Source: Flavobacteriia bacterium
GTDB lineage: Bacteria; Bacteroidota; Bacteroidia; Flavobacteriales_D; Crocinitomicaceae
DNA: 64,000 bases
Direction: 5' to 3'
Assembly: GCA_016183815.1 (NCBI GenBank)
Contig: JACPDW010000015.1
Span: 43,779-107,778, forward strand
Below the pieces are notes generated by a model that saw only the letters and a list, made by a program, of their open reading frames with translations, was not told the origin of the DNA and ran no database searches. This document shows positions 11,001 to 19,952 of the stretch, piece by piece; position 1 is the stretch's first letter; each line of letters starts with the position of its first letter. The translations under genes and the position numbers were made by a program.

Positions 11001-14000
11001 ATAAATCGCGTTAAAAGTAGTTTGATTACTTGAATTAAAAGTATTTGGTAACCCGTTAACTAATTCATGACTTGGTTCAGATAATACAACAGGGTATGGA
11101 TAATCAATTGTTGAACCAGAATAACCATTAAATAATTGCAAATCAAATATATTTGACATTGTATAATAATCTTCTGACCCGAAAGCTATTACTTTTTTGC
11201 CATTAGATATAAAATTTTCAACACTATTAGTAAGAACTGAATAGTCAAAATAAGTTAAGTGATTTGATGAGGGAAATAATAATATTTCCTTATCTGAAAG
11301 TTCGTTAGAAAATTCTGTAGTATTTCCATTAAAAGTATATTCTTCAATTGTGATATGTGGATTATTTTGAAGAATTGATAGTAAATTTTGATATTTTATA
11401 CTGTTGTTTTCAATACCATTTTTTAAAATTAAAAGGTCGATTTGTTCATATTGATTGCTTTCATTTAAGGTATAAATTAAATCGCCACTTCCAGTATTTG
11501 AAATAATTATAGGTACAATTACTGAATCACCACAAACTATTGTTTCTTCTATTAAGTTTGAAGAAATATCAACAATAGGTGGATCTTGAACTATAATCTG
11601 TTGATAAACAGTATCTGTAGTAGTGCAATTACTAGTTATAAGTTGAATTGTATATTCACCACTTTGGTTAAAAATATGACTAGAATTAAAATCATTGGAT
11701 AAAGTACCATCACCAAAATCCCAAATAGATGAAAAGGCATCTGGGTTGGATGTATTGGTAAATGTTACTTCAGTATTTAAAGGTGGATTTAAATTTGAAA
11801 CAGAAAAGCTAGCTTGAATTGGTTCACTAGAATATAATTCTGAACTCCAAGTTGCTGTCCAACCAGAATAGGATTGATAATAATTTGAAGTCCAATGCAG
11901 ATAAATTTTTCCTGTGTTGCTAGTTACTGATAAATTATCATAATAATCGGAGCTCCATAATAAATTTGAATTGCCTTCAGAACCATCGTAGATGTATAAA
12001 TAGTCCTCATAATTCATTAAATCTAATTCACTAAAAGTTAATGTTACTGAGGAGGCACAGTCTGGAGCAATGAGTAGTGAGCAATTTTCATTTAATTGAT
12101 AATTTCCGTCAATTCCACCTGAATCGTACAATAAACCAGAAGGATTTGAGGTTTCATTTATACCATTACACATGTTAATAAAATCACTTACTGTAATATA
12201 ATCAATTTTTGTTATGCTGTCTTCTCCAAAAGAGTTAAATACTTTTAATTGAACAGTATATGTTCCCAAAGAACTATAGCTTACAATTGGATTTTGATCA
12301 GTACTATTTGTAATATTAGCTCCTTCAAATGTCCAAAGCCATGAAGTAGGAACATGTTGAGAAATATCGAACATTTGAACTGGAGTATTGATATTCACTG
12401 TTGGATATGGTGTGTAAAAATTGGCAATTGGTGGTTCGGTATTTTCAATAAAAAACAAAGTATAATCTTCTGCTTGACCATAAAACAAATTATCACAGGC
12501 AGAGGATATTGTATTATAATAATCTATCATAAAACGAACACGAAGAGGGGTGTTTAAAGGTATATTTGGAGAGGTGGTAATTGTTCCAGAAATAGTATTA
12601 GAATTAGTTTGATCTTCAAAGACTAATTCATTTTGTTCAAACAATCCATTATTATTTAAATCTATCCAACAGTTTACATTTACATTTTCGCTGTAATTAT
12701 TAAAAAGCTGTAATTGGAAAGGAACGATGTCGCCAGCTACCAAAGTTGTCGATTGAGAGCATGTTAAATCCAAATAACCTTCTGTAGAATTTAAAGTAGA
12801 ATTATTTATATTACCAATTTGTACATTACTAATTCCATAATCAGAGTAAGGATATTCAGTTAGAGGGATACAACTTGTGTTCACTGGACCACCAAAATTT
12901 GTTATAGTGATAAAATTTTCTACAAATAAAGTGTCACTTCCACTTGTGCCACATAATCCTGATGAAATAGAAATCAATTTCACGTCATATTCTCCTGGAT
13001 TAAGATACGTATGACTAGGATTTTCATCAGTACTTATACTTCCATCTCCAAAATCCCAGATAAAAGACCCTGCATTTAAACTTAAATTGTTAAATTGAAT
13101 GTCAGCTGGAATATAACAAGTAAATGTATTGTCTGCGGTAAAGTCAGCATAAACCGATGGATCAAATACCCCACCTACTCCAACAGCATACCAAGCATTA
13201 GTAACTTGAATCACTTCATTAGAACAAGCACCAAATAAATCTTCAGCAGCTTGAATAGAGAAATTTCTTGCATCAAAATGATTGCTGTTTGGAGTGAGAT
13301 AATAAGCTAAATTTCTGTATGCAATTTTTGCTGCATTTTCAACACCAATTCCATCTACCGTATAGACATCACCTAAATCATTTGTTCCACTACCACCCAT
13401 TGACAATAAATAAAACCAAAAATTTTGAACACCACTATTGTTATGAACTTCATTGGGTTCGTTATAATACAAACCATTATAACAATCTGGATTCATAAAT
13501 TCGTTTGGATTACTCATGTTTCTGAATGGGATTCCATTGATATTAAATTGTTCTCCCATTAAAAAATTTGCTGATGATGGGTTTTCAATATAATCAATCA
13601 CTATTCCAAAAATATCACTAAAGGATTCATTTAATGCTCCTGATTCATCATAATATTCTAAACCAGCACTATATTCAGTAACCCCATGTGTAATCTCATG
13701 ACCCACTACATCAATCGAAGTTAAAGGACCATATTCAACTCCATCACCATCACCATAAGTCATTCTTTCTCCGTCCCAAAAAGCATTTACAAAAGAATAA
13801 TCATAATGAACATAAGATTTTAATGGTGAACCACTATCGTCATAGGAATTTCTATCAAAATTGTTTTTATAGTAATTATAAGTTGCTTGAGTTCCATATT
13901 GAGCATCAAGAGCATACTGATCGAGACCTGTTAAACTCCAATTAGATGAATTACTAGTAAAATTTGTTGCACTTTCATATTCATACCCATTATTTAAATT

Positions 14001-14789
14001 GTAGGTGGCAATGAGTGTATTATCTAAAGTGGCATCTAAAGTATATTGTGAGGTATTAACTTGGTTACTAACAAAATTCTTCATACCACTATACCCTGTA
14101 TTGGCTGTTGAAGGAACATCTGTATGAAGAATTCGTTTTTTTTCATGAATAATTTCTCCAGTTTGAGCATCTACAAACACATAAGCTCTTTTTAGTGGTT
14201 TAGCACTATAAATATCAATTTTATAACATAGAGAAGTTATCTTTTTCTTTGAAAGAAAACACAAATTCATCTTTTCTTTTGATTCATTCTTAGCTTTTTC
14301 TCCACCTTGATAAATCTCAATTTTATATTTATTTGTTGCTATATCAAAACATTTTTCTTTGCTTAAATAAGGTTGAGAAGAAATACTTGTTATAGGATAA
14401 TATTCAGCATTTAAAGTGAGCAAAATATTTCCTTTTTTATGAAGTTGGACTACTCCATTTTCAACTTGAATATTTTTATAGAATTGTTGAAATTTTAAAT
14501 GCGTAAACCCCTCTTTGTCAGTGCTTTTTTTAATTAATTTAAAAGAAATGTCCGCTTGATTTATAAAAATATTGTTTAATAACCAAGTATTAAAATCATG
14601 TTCAATTACGTTATAATTATTTTTAAATTTAACGAATTCTACACTTTTTCTTTCTTTGTTAATTCTAACGTAAGCAGAATTATTGACTTGTTTATTGGCT
14701 TCTTTTCCTAAGTATTCTTGAGATTGATATACTGAACAAAACAACAAAGAAAAAAATAAAAATACCGAGTTAATTGTGGTCATAAGCAT
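8016..14789 (-). CDS. T9SS-secreted M4 (thermolysin-family) metalloprotease with PKD, GEVED and CUB domains
   Basis: A multidomain extracellular protease of about 2257 residues. The frame opens at a TTG at 14801, but ATG at 14789 (or 14783) directly precedes the hydrophobic signal peptide and is preferred. Positions here count from the TTG. An FTP/PepSY-like propeptide (about 75-215) leads into an M4 domain with zinc site H368-E369-I-T-H372, third ligand E392 in GALNES, D396, and catalytic His453. Then follow PKD domains (WDFGDG) near 580, 1020, 1770, 1985 and 2080, a PKD-like domain near 820, GEVED modules near 640-785 and 1825-1960, a CUB-like domain near 880-990 and two long copies of an anchor/Hydin-like region (1090-1740). 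A T9SS type A tail (YPNPF...) ends the protein. Probably active and surface-anchored or released; the substrate is unknown. Confidence 0.93.
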   Translation of the reverse strand: MLMTTINSVFLFFSLLFCSVYQSQEYLGKEANKQVNNSAYVRINKERKSVEFVKFKNNYNVIEHDFNTWLLNNIFINQADISFKLIKKSTDKEGFTHLKFQQFYKNIQVENGVVQLHKKGNILLTLNAEYYPITSISSQPYLSKEKCFDIATNKYKIEIYQGGEKAKNESKEKMNLCFLSKKKITSLCYKIDIYSAKPLKRAYVFVDAQTGEIIHEKKRILHTDVPSTANTGYSGMKNFVSNQVNTSQYTLDATLDNTLIATYNLNNGYEYESATNFTSNSSNWSLTGLDQYALDAQYGTQATYNYYKNNFDRNSYDDSGSPLKSYVHYDYSFVNAFWDGERMTYGDGDGVEYGPLTSIDVVGHEITHGVTEYSAGLEYYDESGALNESFSDIFGIVIDYIENPSSANFLMGEQFNINGIPFRNMSNPNEFMNPDCYNGLYYNEPNEVHNNSGVQNFWFYLLSMGGSGTNDLGDVYTVDGIGVENAAKIAYRNLAYYLTPNSNHFDARNFSIQAAEDLFGACSNEVIQVTNAWYAVGVGGVFDPSVYADFTADNTFTCYIPADIQFNNLSLNAGSFIWDFGDGSISTDENPSHTYLNPGEYDVKLISISSGLCGTSGSDTLFVENFITITNFGGPVNTSCIPLTEYPYSDYGISNVQIGNINNSTLNSTEGYLDLTCSQSTTLVAGDIVPFQLQLFNNYSENVNVNCWIDLNNNGLFEQNELVFEDQTNSNTISGTITTSPNIPLNTPLRVRFMIDYYNTISSACDNLFYGQAEDYTLFFIENTEPPIANFYTPYPTVNINTPVQMFDISQHVPTSWLWTFEGANITNSTDQNPIVSYSSLGTYTVQLKVFNSFGEDSITKIDYITVSDFINMCNGINETSNPSGLLYDSGGIDGNYQLNENCSLLIAPDCASSVTLTFSELDLMNYEDYLYIYDGSEGNSNLLWSSDYYDNLSVTSNTGKIYLHWTSNYYQSYSGWTATWSSELYSSEPIQASFSVSNLNPPLNTEVTFTNTSNPDAFSSIWDFGDGTLSNDFNSSHIFNQSGEYTIQLITSNCTTTDTVYQQIIVQDPPIVDISSNLIEETIVCGDSVIVPIIISNTGSGDLIYTLNESNQYEQIDLLILKNGIENNSIKYQNLLSILQNNPHITIEEYTFNGNTTEFSNELSDKEILLFPSSNHLTYFDYSVLTNSVENFISNGKKVIAFGSEDYYTMSNIFDLQLFNGYSGSTIDYPYPVVLSEPSHELVNGLPNTFNSSNQTTFNAIYDVNNSNNLITLEEYSDYSCFSYKEQDSGKIYFIGFTLQNLDSNNIKLTQNVLLHESVIQNLLNNSSYQSDTLHSGESSTVYVTLSSQGYYAGTYSENIVINTNDPNQLIVSIQANITINGDAEIAVNENCLNFPDTFLNGNAQDTLIVFNNGCKTLIIDSILIDNSSFELVSAFDSIIPWSQNSLIVNFHPNSLGNQNGNLTLFNNDETLNICLTGLSIEPPIANISPTAINIELNACGSTTNQSVIISNSGVANLEWNLISDQSDILFYNNGVSSNIISNMTEIIEDNFENPNITLTTTTSPTELENLLQNKDVVVFPYNQNYINYSSYANVIQNYLNNGGNIILCTSYSNREMQLGLFDYAYSYSIYYDYLNNQFPNDPLAEGLPNIFFSSTNTSFLETYDPDFVNVITYYNDNYPVVGHKPFGNGKVIYLGYDYLVQDTNNQKILFNAINYSLNSNNEWVSVSQSEGNVEQGMNQEVVLSFNSLGLEGGAHIDTLIINTNDPLMPTQNIIITMNVSSEACSEFTYMSNGCSNVLSFTNESYNSPSTYLWDFGDGTTSIELNPYHVFSDFGNYTVTLTTCNSFGCNVSSDEVLVDQISTLTNACIPNNIYNQNQGIQSFDFADIYNYAQQQYSYSDLSCSLETDLYQGENYSYSIYFNNTSEPNYFSIYLDKNNDGIFTTDELLDSGIDYYSAYGNFTLSENIVLNTDLRLRVIVSPTIITEACLTGNVFGETEDYKVTVLSEINYPIANFTYSNSTLCDGVVQFENSSSYSSMYSWDFGDGNVSYEENPTHIYTTSGTYYVVLNVSNPFGTDEIYYTIDVDVEDLNINVNISGIFLTDSIINFHSNGQIDANYEWTFGDGTGSLESDPTHFFSAPGVYNCNLHYMINSCSKDIPFTLQIGGLNLNENNSSFTFLCYPNPFEKTSNIQLNLNSEEKISVYITDALGKIVKVFEKNSLLKGTANYEFQIDTIGLYYVVVEMNNTKYVNKLSKI

Positions 14790-14898
14790 ATTTTTTATCA
14801 AACTTAAAAAAATAAAACGAATAAAAAAAATATTTATTATTTAATTTTATACCTGTCTAAATCAAATTGTAATTATTTATATAAAAAAAGTTAAATAA

Positions 14899-14930
14899 TT
14901 TGTATTTTTTCAAAATAAAATTACTTTTGC
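14899..14930 (+). promoter_or_regulatory. Consensus Bacteroidota promoter before the DUF2795 gene
   Basis: TTTG (14899-14902), 19 bases, then TACTTTTGC (14922-14930): both boxes and spacing match the primary-sigma consensus. The start codon is 23 bases further on, behind AGGAGA (14941-14946), an unusually clear purine-rich ribosome site for this phylum. Confidence 0.8.
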
Positions 14931-14952
14931 GAATTATTAAGAGGAGAAAGAT

Positions 14953-15174
14953 ATGTATTGGACATTGGAATTGGCGTCTTATTTAGAAGATGCACCTTGG
15001 CCTGCCACTAAAGATGAGTTAATTGACTTTGCTATTAGAACAGGAGCCCCATTAGAAGTTGTTGAAAATCTTCAAGATTTAGAAGATGAAGGGGATATTT
15101 ATGAAAATATTGAAGAAATTTGGGCTGATTATCCCTCAAAAGATGATTTCCTTTTTAACGAAGACGAATATTAA
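14953..15174 (+). CDS. DUF2795 domain protein
   Basis: A 73-residue acidic protein with the DUF2795 pattern: LEDAPWPATKDELIDFAIRTG followed by a short helical L..L.DEGD.Y.NIEEIW segment. It is conserved in Bacteroidota and its function is unknown. The N-terminal half resembles a small helix-turn-helix fold, but no DNA-binding role is shown. It has its own promoter, and the next gene starts 2 bases after its stop, so it probably leads the transcript into the heavy-metal efflux genes. Confidence 0.85.
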   Translation: MYWTLELASYLEDAPWPATKDELIDFAIRTGAPLEVVENLQDLEDEGDIYENIEEIWADYPSKDDFLFNEDEY

Positions 15175-15176
15175 AA

Positions 15177-15500
15177 GTGTTTAAAACACTCACATATATA
15201 TTATTATTTATTTTTACACTTTCTTCTTTTTCACCTAATTTTCAAGGTGTACAATTGTTGAAAATGCCTAATTTTTTGTCCCATTTCAATAAACATCAAA
15301 TAGAAAATAATGAAGAAAATTTTTCTATTTGGGAATTTATAAAGGAGCATTATCTTAAAAAAGATAATAATTCGCAGGAAGAACATCATAAATTGCCTTT
15401 TAAGAACAAATTCAACCCAAATTATTTTCTGTATCTCCTAACTTTTTTAAGTCAATTTGCTTATTTTCTATTTGGAATCCCCCACGTATTTGAATTGTAA
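15177..15500 (+). CDS. Small membrane protein preceding CzcA
   Basis: A 107-residue protein read from a GTG start 2 bases after the DUF2795 stop. An N-terminal hydrophobic segment (4-20) could be a signal peptide or anchor; the centre is polar with an EEHHKLPFK motif (about 68-76), and a second hydrophobic stretch (83-100) lies near the end. Short proteins with a histidine pair before LPFK are recurrent neighbours of Bacteroidota CzcA-type pumps, so a metal-related periplasmic role is plausible, but this is inference. The GTG start rests on tight spacing to the upstream stop. Confidence 0.6.
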   Translation: MFKTLTYILLFIFTLSSFSPNFQGVQLLKMPNFLSHFNKHQIENNEENFSIWEFIKEHYLKKDNNSQEEHHKLPFKNKFNPNYFLYLLTFLSQFAYFLFGIPHVFEL

Positions 15501-15510
15501 ATATATTTGG

Positions 15511-15542
15511 TGATTACTAAAAGTAGTCATTCATAATTTTTT
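15511..15542 (+). terminator. Possible weak hairpin/attenuator before czcA
   Basis: TGATTACT (15511-15518) and AGTAGTCA (15522-15529) form an imperfect stem with one mismatch, followed after a few bases by a T-rich run (about 15537-15543). It lies between the small membrane protein and czcA and could reduce read-through. Weak evidence. Confidence 0.3.
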
Positions 15543-15567
15543 TGTTTTAATTCAAATATTTTCATAC

Positions 15568-18500
15568 ATGTTTAATAAAATCATTGCATGGTCAGTTACG
15601 AATAAACTATTTGTTATTCTTCTGACACTTGCTCTCATAGTTTGGGGTATATTTTCTTTAAATAAACTACCTATTGATGCGGTTCCTGACATTACCAACA
15701 ATCAGGTTCAAATAATCACTTCTTCGCCCTCTACTGGTGCTGAGGATATTGAGCAGTTTGTGACTTTTCCAATTGAGCAAACGATGGCTACCATTCCTGA
15801 AATCGAGGAAATTCGTTCGTTTAGTCGCTTTGGTTTAAGTGTAGTTACAATTGTTTTCAAGGAAGAAACAGACATTTACTGGGCAAGACAACAAGTTAAC
15901 GAACGTTTAGTTGAAGCTAAAAGTTCGATTCCTGGAAATTTAGGAGAACCTTTTTTGGCTCCTTTAAGTTCAGGTCTTGGTGAAATATACCAATACATTG
16001 TTCATCCCAAGGAGGGCTACGAACAAAAATATAATGCTACTGAACTTCGAACTATTCAAGATTGGATTATTCGCAGACAATTACTAGGCATTAAAGGAGT
16101 AGCTGATGTAAGTGGTTTTGGAGGTCATTTGAAACAATATGAAATTCAAGTAATTCCAGATCAACTCAAACAAATGGGGGTTTCAATAAGTGAAATATTT
16201 AAAAGTTTAGAGGAAAACAATCAAAATGAAGGAGGTGGATATATTGAACGTGAAAACAACACAACTTACATTCGAACACAAGGTTTGTTAAAGTCTAAAA
16301 AAGATATCGAATCCATTAAAATAAAAGAAAATAAACAAGGTTTTCCTATTTTAATTCGCGATATAGCAAAAGTAGAAATTGGTTCAGCTTTACGTTATGG
16401 TGCTTTAACCAATGAAAATAAAGGTGAAGCCGTTGGAGGTATAGTAATGATGTTGAAAGGAGCAAATTCATCTGAAGTGATAGGTTTAGTAAAGGAGCGC
16501 ATCGAAGAAATCGAAAAGAATTTACCACAAGGAATCGAAATTGAGGTGTATTTAGATCGCACTAAATTAGTAAATAACGCCATTTCAACAGTGGTAAAAA
16601 ACCTAACTGAAGGAGCATTAATCGTGATTTTTGTGTTGGTATTATTATTAGGAAACTTAAGAGCTGGGCTAATTGTTGCCTCAGTTATTCCAATTGCCAT
16701 GTTGTTTGCTATTTCATTGATGAATTTGTTTGGAGTTTCTGGTAATTTAATGAGTTTAGGAGCGATTGATTTTGGTCTGATAGTCGATGGTTCGGTGATT
16801 ATTGTGGAAGCGACTTTACATTTGATTCACGCTAAATCAAAAGGGAAGCTTACTCAAAAAGCAATGAATGAAACGGTGATTTTTTCAGCTTCTAAATTTA
16901 GTAATAGTGCCGTTTTTGGACAGGTAATTATCTTGGTGGTTTATTTACCATTACTTGCTTTGGTAGGAATTGAAGGTAAAATGTTTAAACCGATGGCGCA
17001 AACCGTATTATTTGCCATTTTGGGTGCTTTTATTTTATCCTTGACCTACATTCCAATGATGTCGGCTCTTTTTTTAAGTAAGAAAGTGACACATAAAGAA
17101 AATTTTAGCGACAAAATTGTCAAGTTTTTTGCTGATAAATATAAACCTGCTTTACAATACGTAATCAGAAATCAGAAAAAGGTATTGGTAATATTAGTTA
17201 GCATTTTTGTGTTTAGCTTTATTTTGTTTTCGAAAATGGGATCTGAATTTATTCCCAATTTGGATGAAGGTGATTTTGCTGTTGAAATGAGGATGTTGCC
17301 AGGTACGAGTCTAAGTAAAACAATCAAGACTACTCAGAGAGCTTCAGTCATTTTGAAAAAAAACTTTCCAGAAGTTAAAAAAGTAGTGGGTAAAATTGGT
17401 ACGGCAGAAATCCCAACCGATCCCATGCCAATGGAAGCGTGTGATTTGATGGTTATCCTAAAAGATAAAGATGAATGGGTTTCAGCTTCTACGAAGGAAG
17501 AGTTAGCCGAAAAAATGCAAGCAAAATTAGAATCATATATCCCTGGCGTTGAATTTGGTTTTCAACAACCAATCCAAATGCGTTTCAATGAGTTGATGAC
17601 TGGTGCTAAACAAGATGTGGTGGTAAAAGTGTATGGAGAGGATTTAGATCAATTGGCGTCTTATGCTAAGAAAATCGGACACATTTCATCTAAAATCGAC
17701 GGCGTTCAAGACTTATATGTGGAAGAAGTAACAGGTTTAACGGAGTTAATAGTAAGTTTTAATCACGAACAGTTAGCATTTTACAATGTCAGTGTTCAAG
17801 ATGTTAACGATGTGATTCATACTTCTTTTGCTGGAAAAACAGCTGGTTTGATTTTTGAAGGTGAAAAACGCTTTGACTTAGTCGTTAAAAACGATTCTGA
17901 GAAACGACAATCTATTGAAGATTTGAAAGCATTGATTATAAATACTGACGATGGCAAACAAATTCCTCTTGAATTATTAGCCGATGTGGTCTATAAAATT
18001 GGACCAAATCAAATTCAACGAGACGATGCTAAACGTAGAGTAATAGTTGGATTTAATATTCGAGGAAGAGATGTAGCTAGTATAATAGATGAATTAAAGC
18101 AAAAAATCGAAAATCAAGTCGTATTTGAGCCAGGTTATCATACCACTTATGGTGGAACCTTCAAAAACTTAGAAAATGCACGTGCCCGTTTAATGATTGC
18201 CGTTCCTGTTTCATTATTACTGATTTTTATTTTATTGTACGTTACCTTTAATTCAATTAAACAGGCATTGCTGATTTATACGGCAATACCTTTGGCTTCT
18301 ATCGGTGGGATTTTAGCACTTTGGTTACGTGATATGCCTTTTTCCATTTCTGCTGGAGTTGGTTTTATCGCACTTTTTGGTGTAGCAGTTTTAAATGGTA
18401 TTGTATTAATTGCCGAATTTAATTCCATTCTTAAAGAAGGAGAAAAAAACATCTTAAAAGTGATCATGAAAGGAACCAGAGCCCGATTAAGACCAGTTCT

Positions 18501-19926
18501 TTTAACAGCAATGGTGGCTTCTTTAGGATTTTTACCAATGGCGTTATCACACGGAAGTGGTGCTGAAGTTCAAAAACCATTAGCTACTGTTGTAATTGGA
18601 GGTCTAGTTAGTGCAACTATTTTAACTTTATTTATTTTACCTATTTTATATCTTATTTCAAATCGAAAAATAATGATAAATCGAAAAAAAGGTCTGCTGA
18701 CTTTACTTATTTTACTTTCATTTTCTTCTTTTAAAGCTCAAGATCCATTGTTTGCTGCAAAACAAATGAATGTAGAAGAATGTGTAAAAATGGCATTGGA
18801 AAATAACAAACTGTTAGGGAAAACAGCATTGGAAGAACAAAGACAACTTTTTTTAGCAAAAGGTCAATTGGAAGTGCCAAAAACCAATCTGAATTTTATG
18901 ATGGGACAATTTAATTCTATTAATAAAGAGGACAATAATATCTCCATCAATCAGTCTATTCCTTTTCCGACGGTTTATATTCATCAAAAACGATTAGGAA
19001 GTATTTTGGCTTCAGATGCAAACTTACAACATGAATTGGCTAAAGCATCATTAGCATTAGAAGTTCGTTTGGCATTTCAAGAGTTGATTTGTGCTTCAAA
19101 AAGATTAAAAATTTTACAGAAAGAGGATTCACTTTTTCAATTGATTGGTCAAAAAATGAAACTAAAAATGGAAGTTTCAGAAATCAATACAATAGAATTT
19201 TTACTATTTCAAAATCAAAAAAACCTGTTGACTCAACGCTTGTCAAAACTAGAAAACGACTATGTAAAAGCACAATACGGCATGCAACTATTAATTGGAA
19301 TGGAAGTCCTAGTGGAACCCATCTTAGGTGATAATGTACTTGTTTTAGTTGACGAAAAGCTACAGTTTTCAAATCATCAATTGTTAAAAACGTATGAAAA
19401 CAAACTAAACGAATTGAATTTACAACAAAAATCGAATAGAAGTGCTTCTCTTCCCGACATTAGTTTTGGATATTTTAATCAAACACTTATTGGGACACAA
19501 CAAATCAACGGAACGGATGTTTATTTTGATGGTTCTAAACGTTTTCAAGGTTTTCAAGCAGGTGTAAGTGTACCTATTATTAATATAGCGACAAAACGAA
19601 AAAATCAAGCGATAAATGTGGAGAAGAGTCAAATTTCTATTGAAAAAGAAGGAGTACAATTGCGTTTAGAAAATGAATATTTACATCGTTATAAAAGTTT
19701 TATTTCCTTACAAAATCGTACAAAAAGCTATCAAGATGAAATCCTTCAAAATAATAAACAGTTGAAATCTAAATCTAATTTGTCTTATCAAAATGGGGAA
19801 ATCTCCCAAATTGAATGGTTATATACTCAACAATTACTATTGGATTCAGAGCTTGAATTTGTTGAGCTTGAGAATGAAAAAACAAAAGAATACATTTATT
19901 TAATCTGGCTTAAAAATCAAAATTAG
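15568..19926 (+). CDS. czcA: CzcA/CusA heavy-metal RND pump fused to a TolC-family CzcC domain
   Basis: One 1452-residue chain joins the inner-membrane RND pump (about 1-1035) to an outer-membrane TolC-like factor (about 1060-1452). The pump half has 12 predicted membrane helices and the heavy-metal signature in TM4, Asp401, Asp407 and Glu414 in DFGLIVDG.VIIVEA, which marks proton-driven metal (Co/Zn/Cd or Cu/Ag) export rather than drug export. A hydrophobic segment ending FSSFKAQDP (about 1045-1055) looks like the former signal peptide of the TolC part; coiled-coil TolC repeats follow. This fused form recurs in Bacteroidota. How the two halves reach different membranes is unclear; processing at the internal signal is likely. 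czcB follows 26 bases later. Metal specificity cannot be assigned. Confidence 0.95.
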   Translation: MFNKIIAWSVTNKLFVILLTLALIVWGIFSLNKLPIDAVPDITNNQVQIITSSPSTGAEDIEQFVTFPIEQTMATIPEIEEIRSFSRFGLSVVTIVFKEETDIYWARQQVNERLVEAKSSIPGNLGEPFLAPLSSGLGEIYQYIVHPKEGYEQKYNATELRTIQDWIIRRQLLGIKGVADVSGFGGHLKQYEIQVIPDQLKQMGVSISEIFKSLEENNQNEGGGYIERENNTTYIRTQGLLKSKKDIESIKIKENKQGFPILIRDIAKVEIGSALRYGALTNENKGEAVGGIVMMLKGANSSEVIGLVKERIEEIEKNLPQGIEIEVYLDRTKLVNNAISTVVKNLTEGALIVIFVLVLLLGNLRAGLIVASVIPIAMLFAISLMNLFGVSGNLMSLGAIDFGLIVDGSVIIVEATLHLIHAKSKGKLTQKAMNETVIFSASKFSNSAVFGQVIILVVYLPLLALVGIEGKMFKPMAQTVLFAILGAFILSLTYIPMMSALFLSKKVTHKENFSDKIVKFFADKYKPALQYVIRNQKKVLVILVSIFVFSFILFSKMGSEFIPNLDEGDFAVEMRMLPGTSLSKTIKTTQRASVILKKNFPEVKKVVGKIGTAEIPTDPMPMEACDLMVILKDKDEWVSASTKEELAEKMQAKLESYIPGVEFGFQQPIQMRFNELMTGAKQDVVVKVYGEDLDQLASYAKKIGHISSKIDGVQDLYVEEVTGLTELIVSFNHEQLAFYNVSVQDVNDVIHTSFAGKTAGLIFEGEKRFDLVVKNDSEKRQSIEDLKALIINTDDGKQIPLELLADVVYKIGPNQIQRDDAKRRVIVGFNIRGRDVASIIDELKQKIENQVVFEPGYHTTYGGTFKNLENARARLMIAVPVSLLLIFILLYVTFNSIKQALLIYTAIPLASIGGILALWLRDMPFSISAGVGFIALFGVAVLNGIVLIAEFNSILKEGEKNILKVIMKGTRARLRPVLLTAMVASLGFLPMALSHGSGAEVQKPLATVVIGGLVSATILTLFILPILYLISNRKIMINRKKGLLTLLILLSFSSFKAQDPLFAAKQMNVEECVKMALENNKLLGKTALEEQRQLFLAKGQLEVPKTNLNFMMGQFNSINKEDNNISINQSIPFPTVYIHQKRLGSILASDANLQHELAKASLALEVRLAFQELICASKRLKILQKEDSLFQLIGQKMKLKMEVSEINTIEFLLFQNQKNLLTQRLSKLENDYVKAQYGMQLLIGMEVLVEPILGDNVLVLVDEKLQFSNHQLLKTYENKLNELNLQQKSNRSASLPDISFGYFNQTLIGTQQINGTDVYFDGSKRFQGFQAGVSVPIINIATKRKNQAINVEKSQISIEKEGVQLRLENEYLHRYKSFISLQNRTKSYQDEILQNNKQLKSKSNLSYQNGEISQIEWLYTQQLLLDSELEFVELENEKTKEYIYLIWLKNQN

Positions 19927-19952
19927 ATTTTGTAAGCTCAAAATTTTTAAAA

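Noticed and set aside
14799..14806. TAAGTTTG on the minus strand as promoter of the M4 protease
   Set aside because: It matches the -7 consensus but would start transcription almost at the ATG, and no -33 box is present at proper distance.
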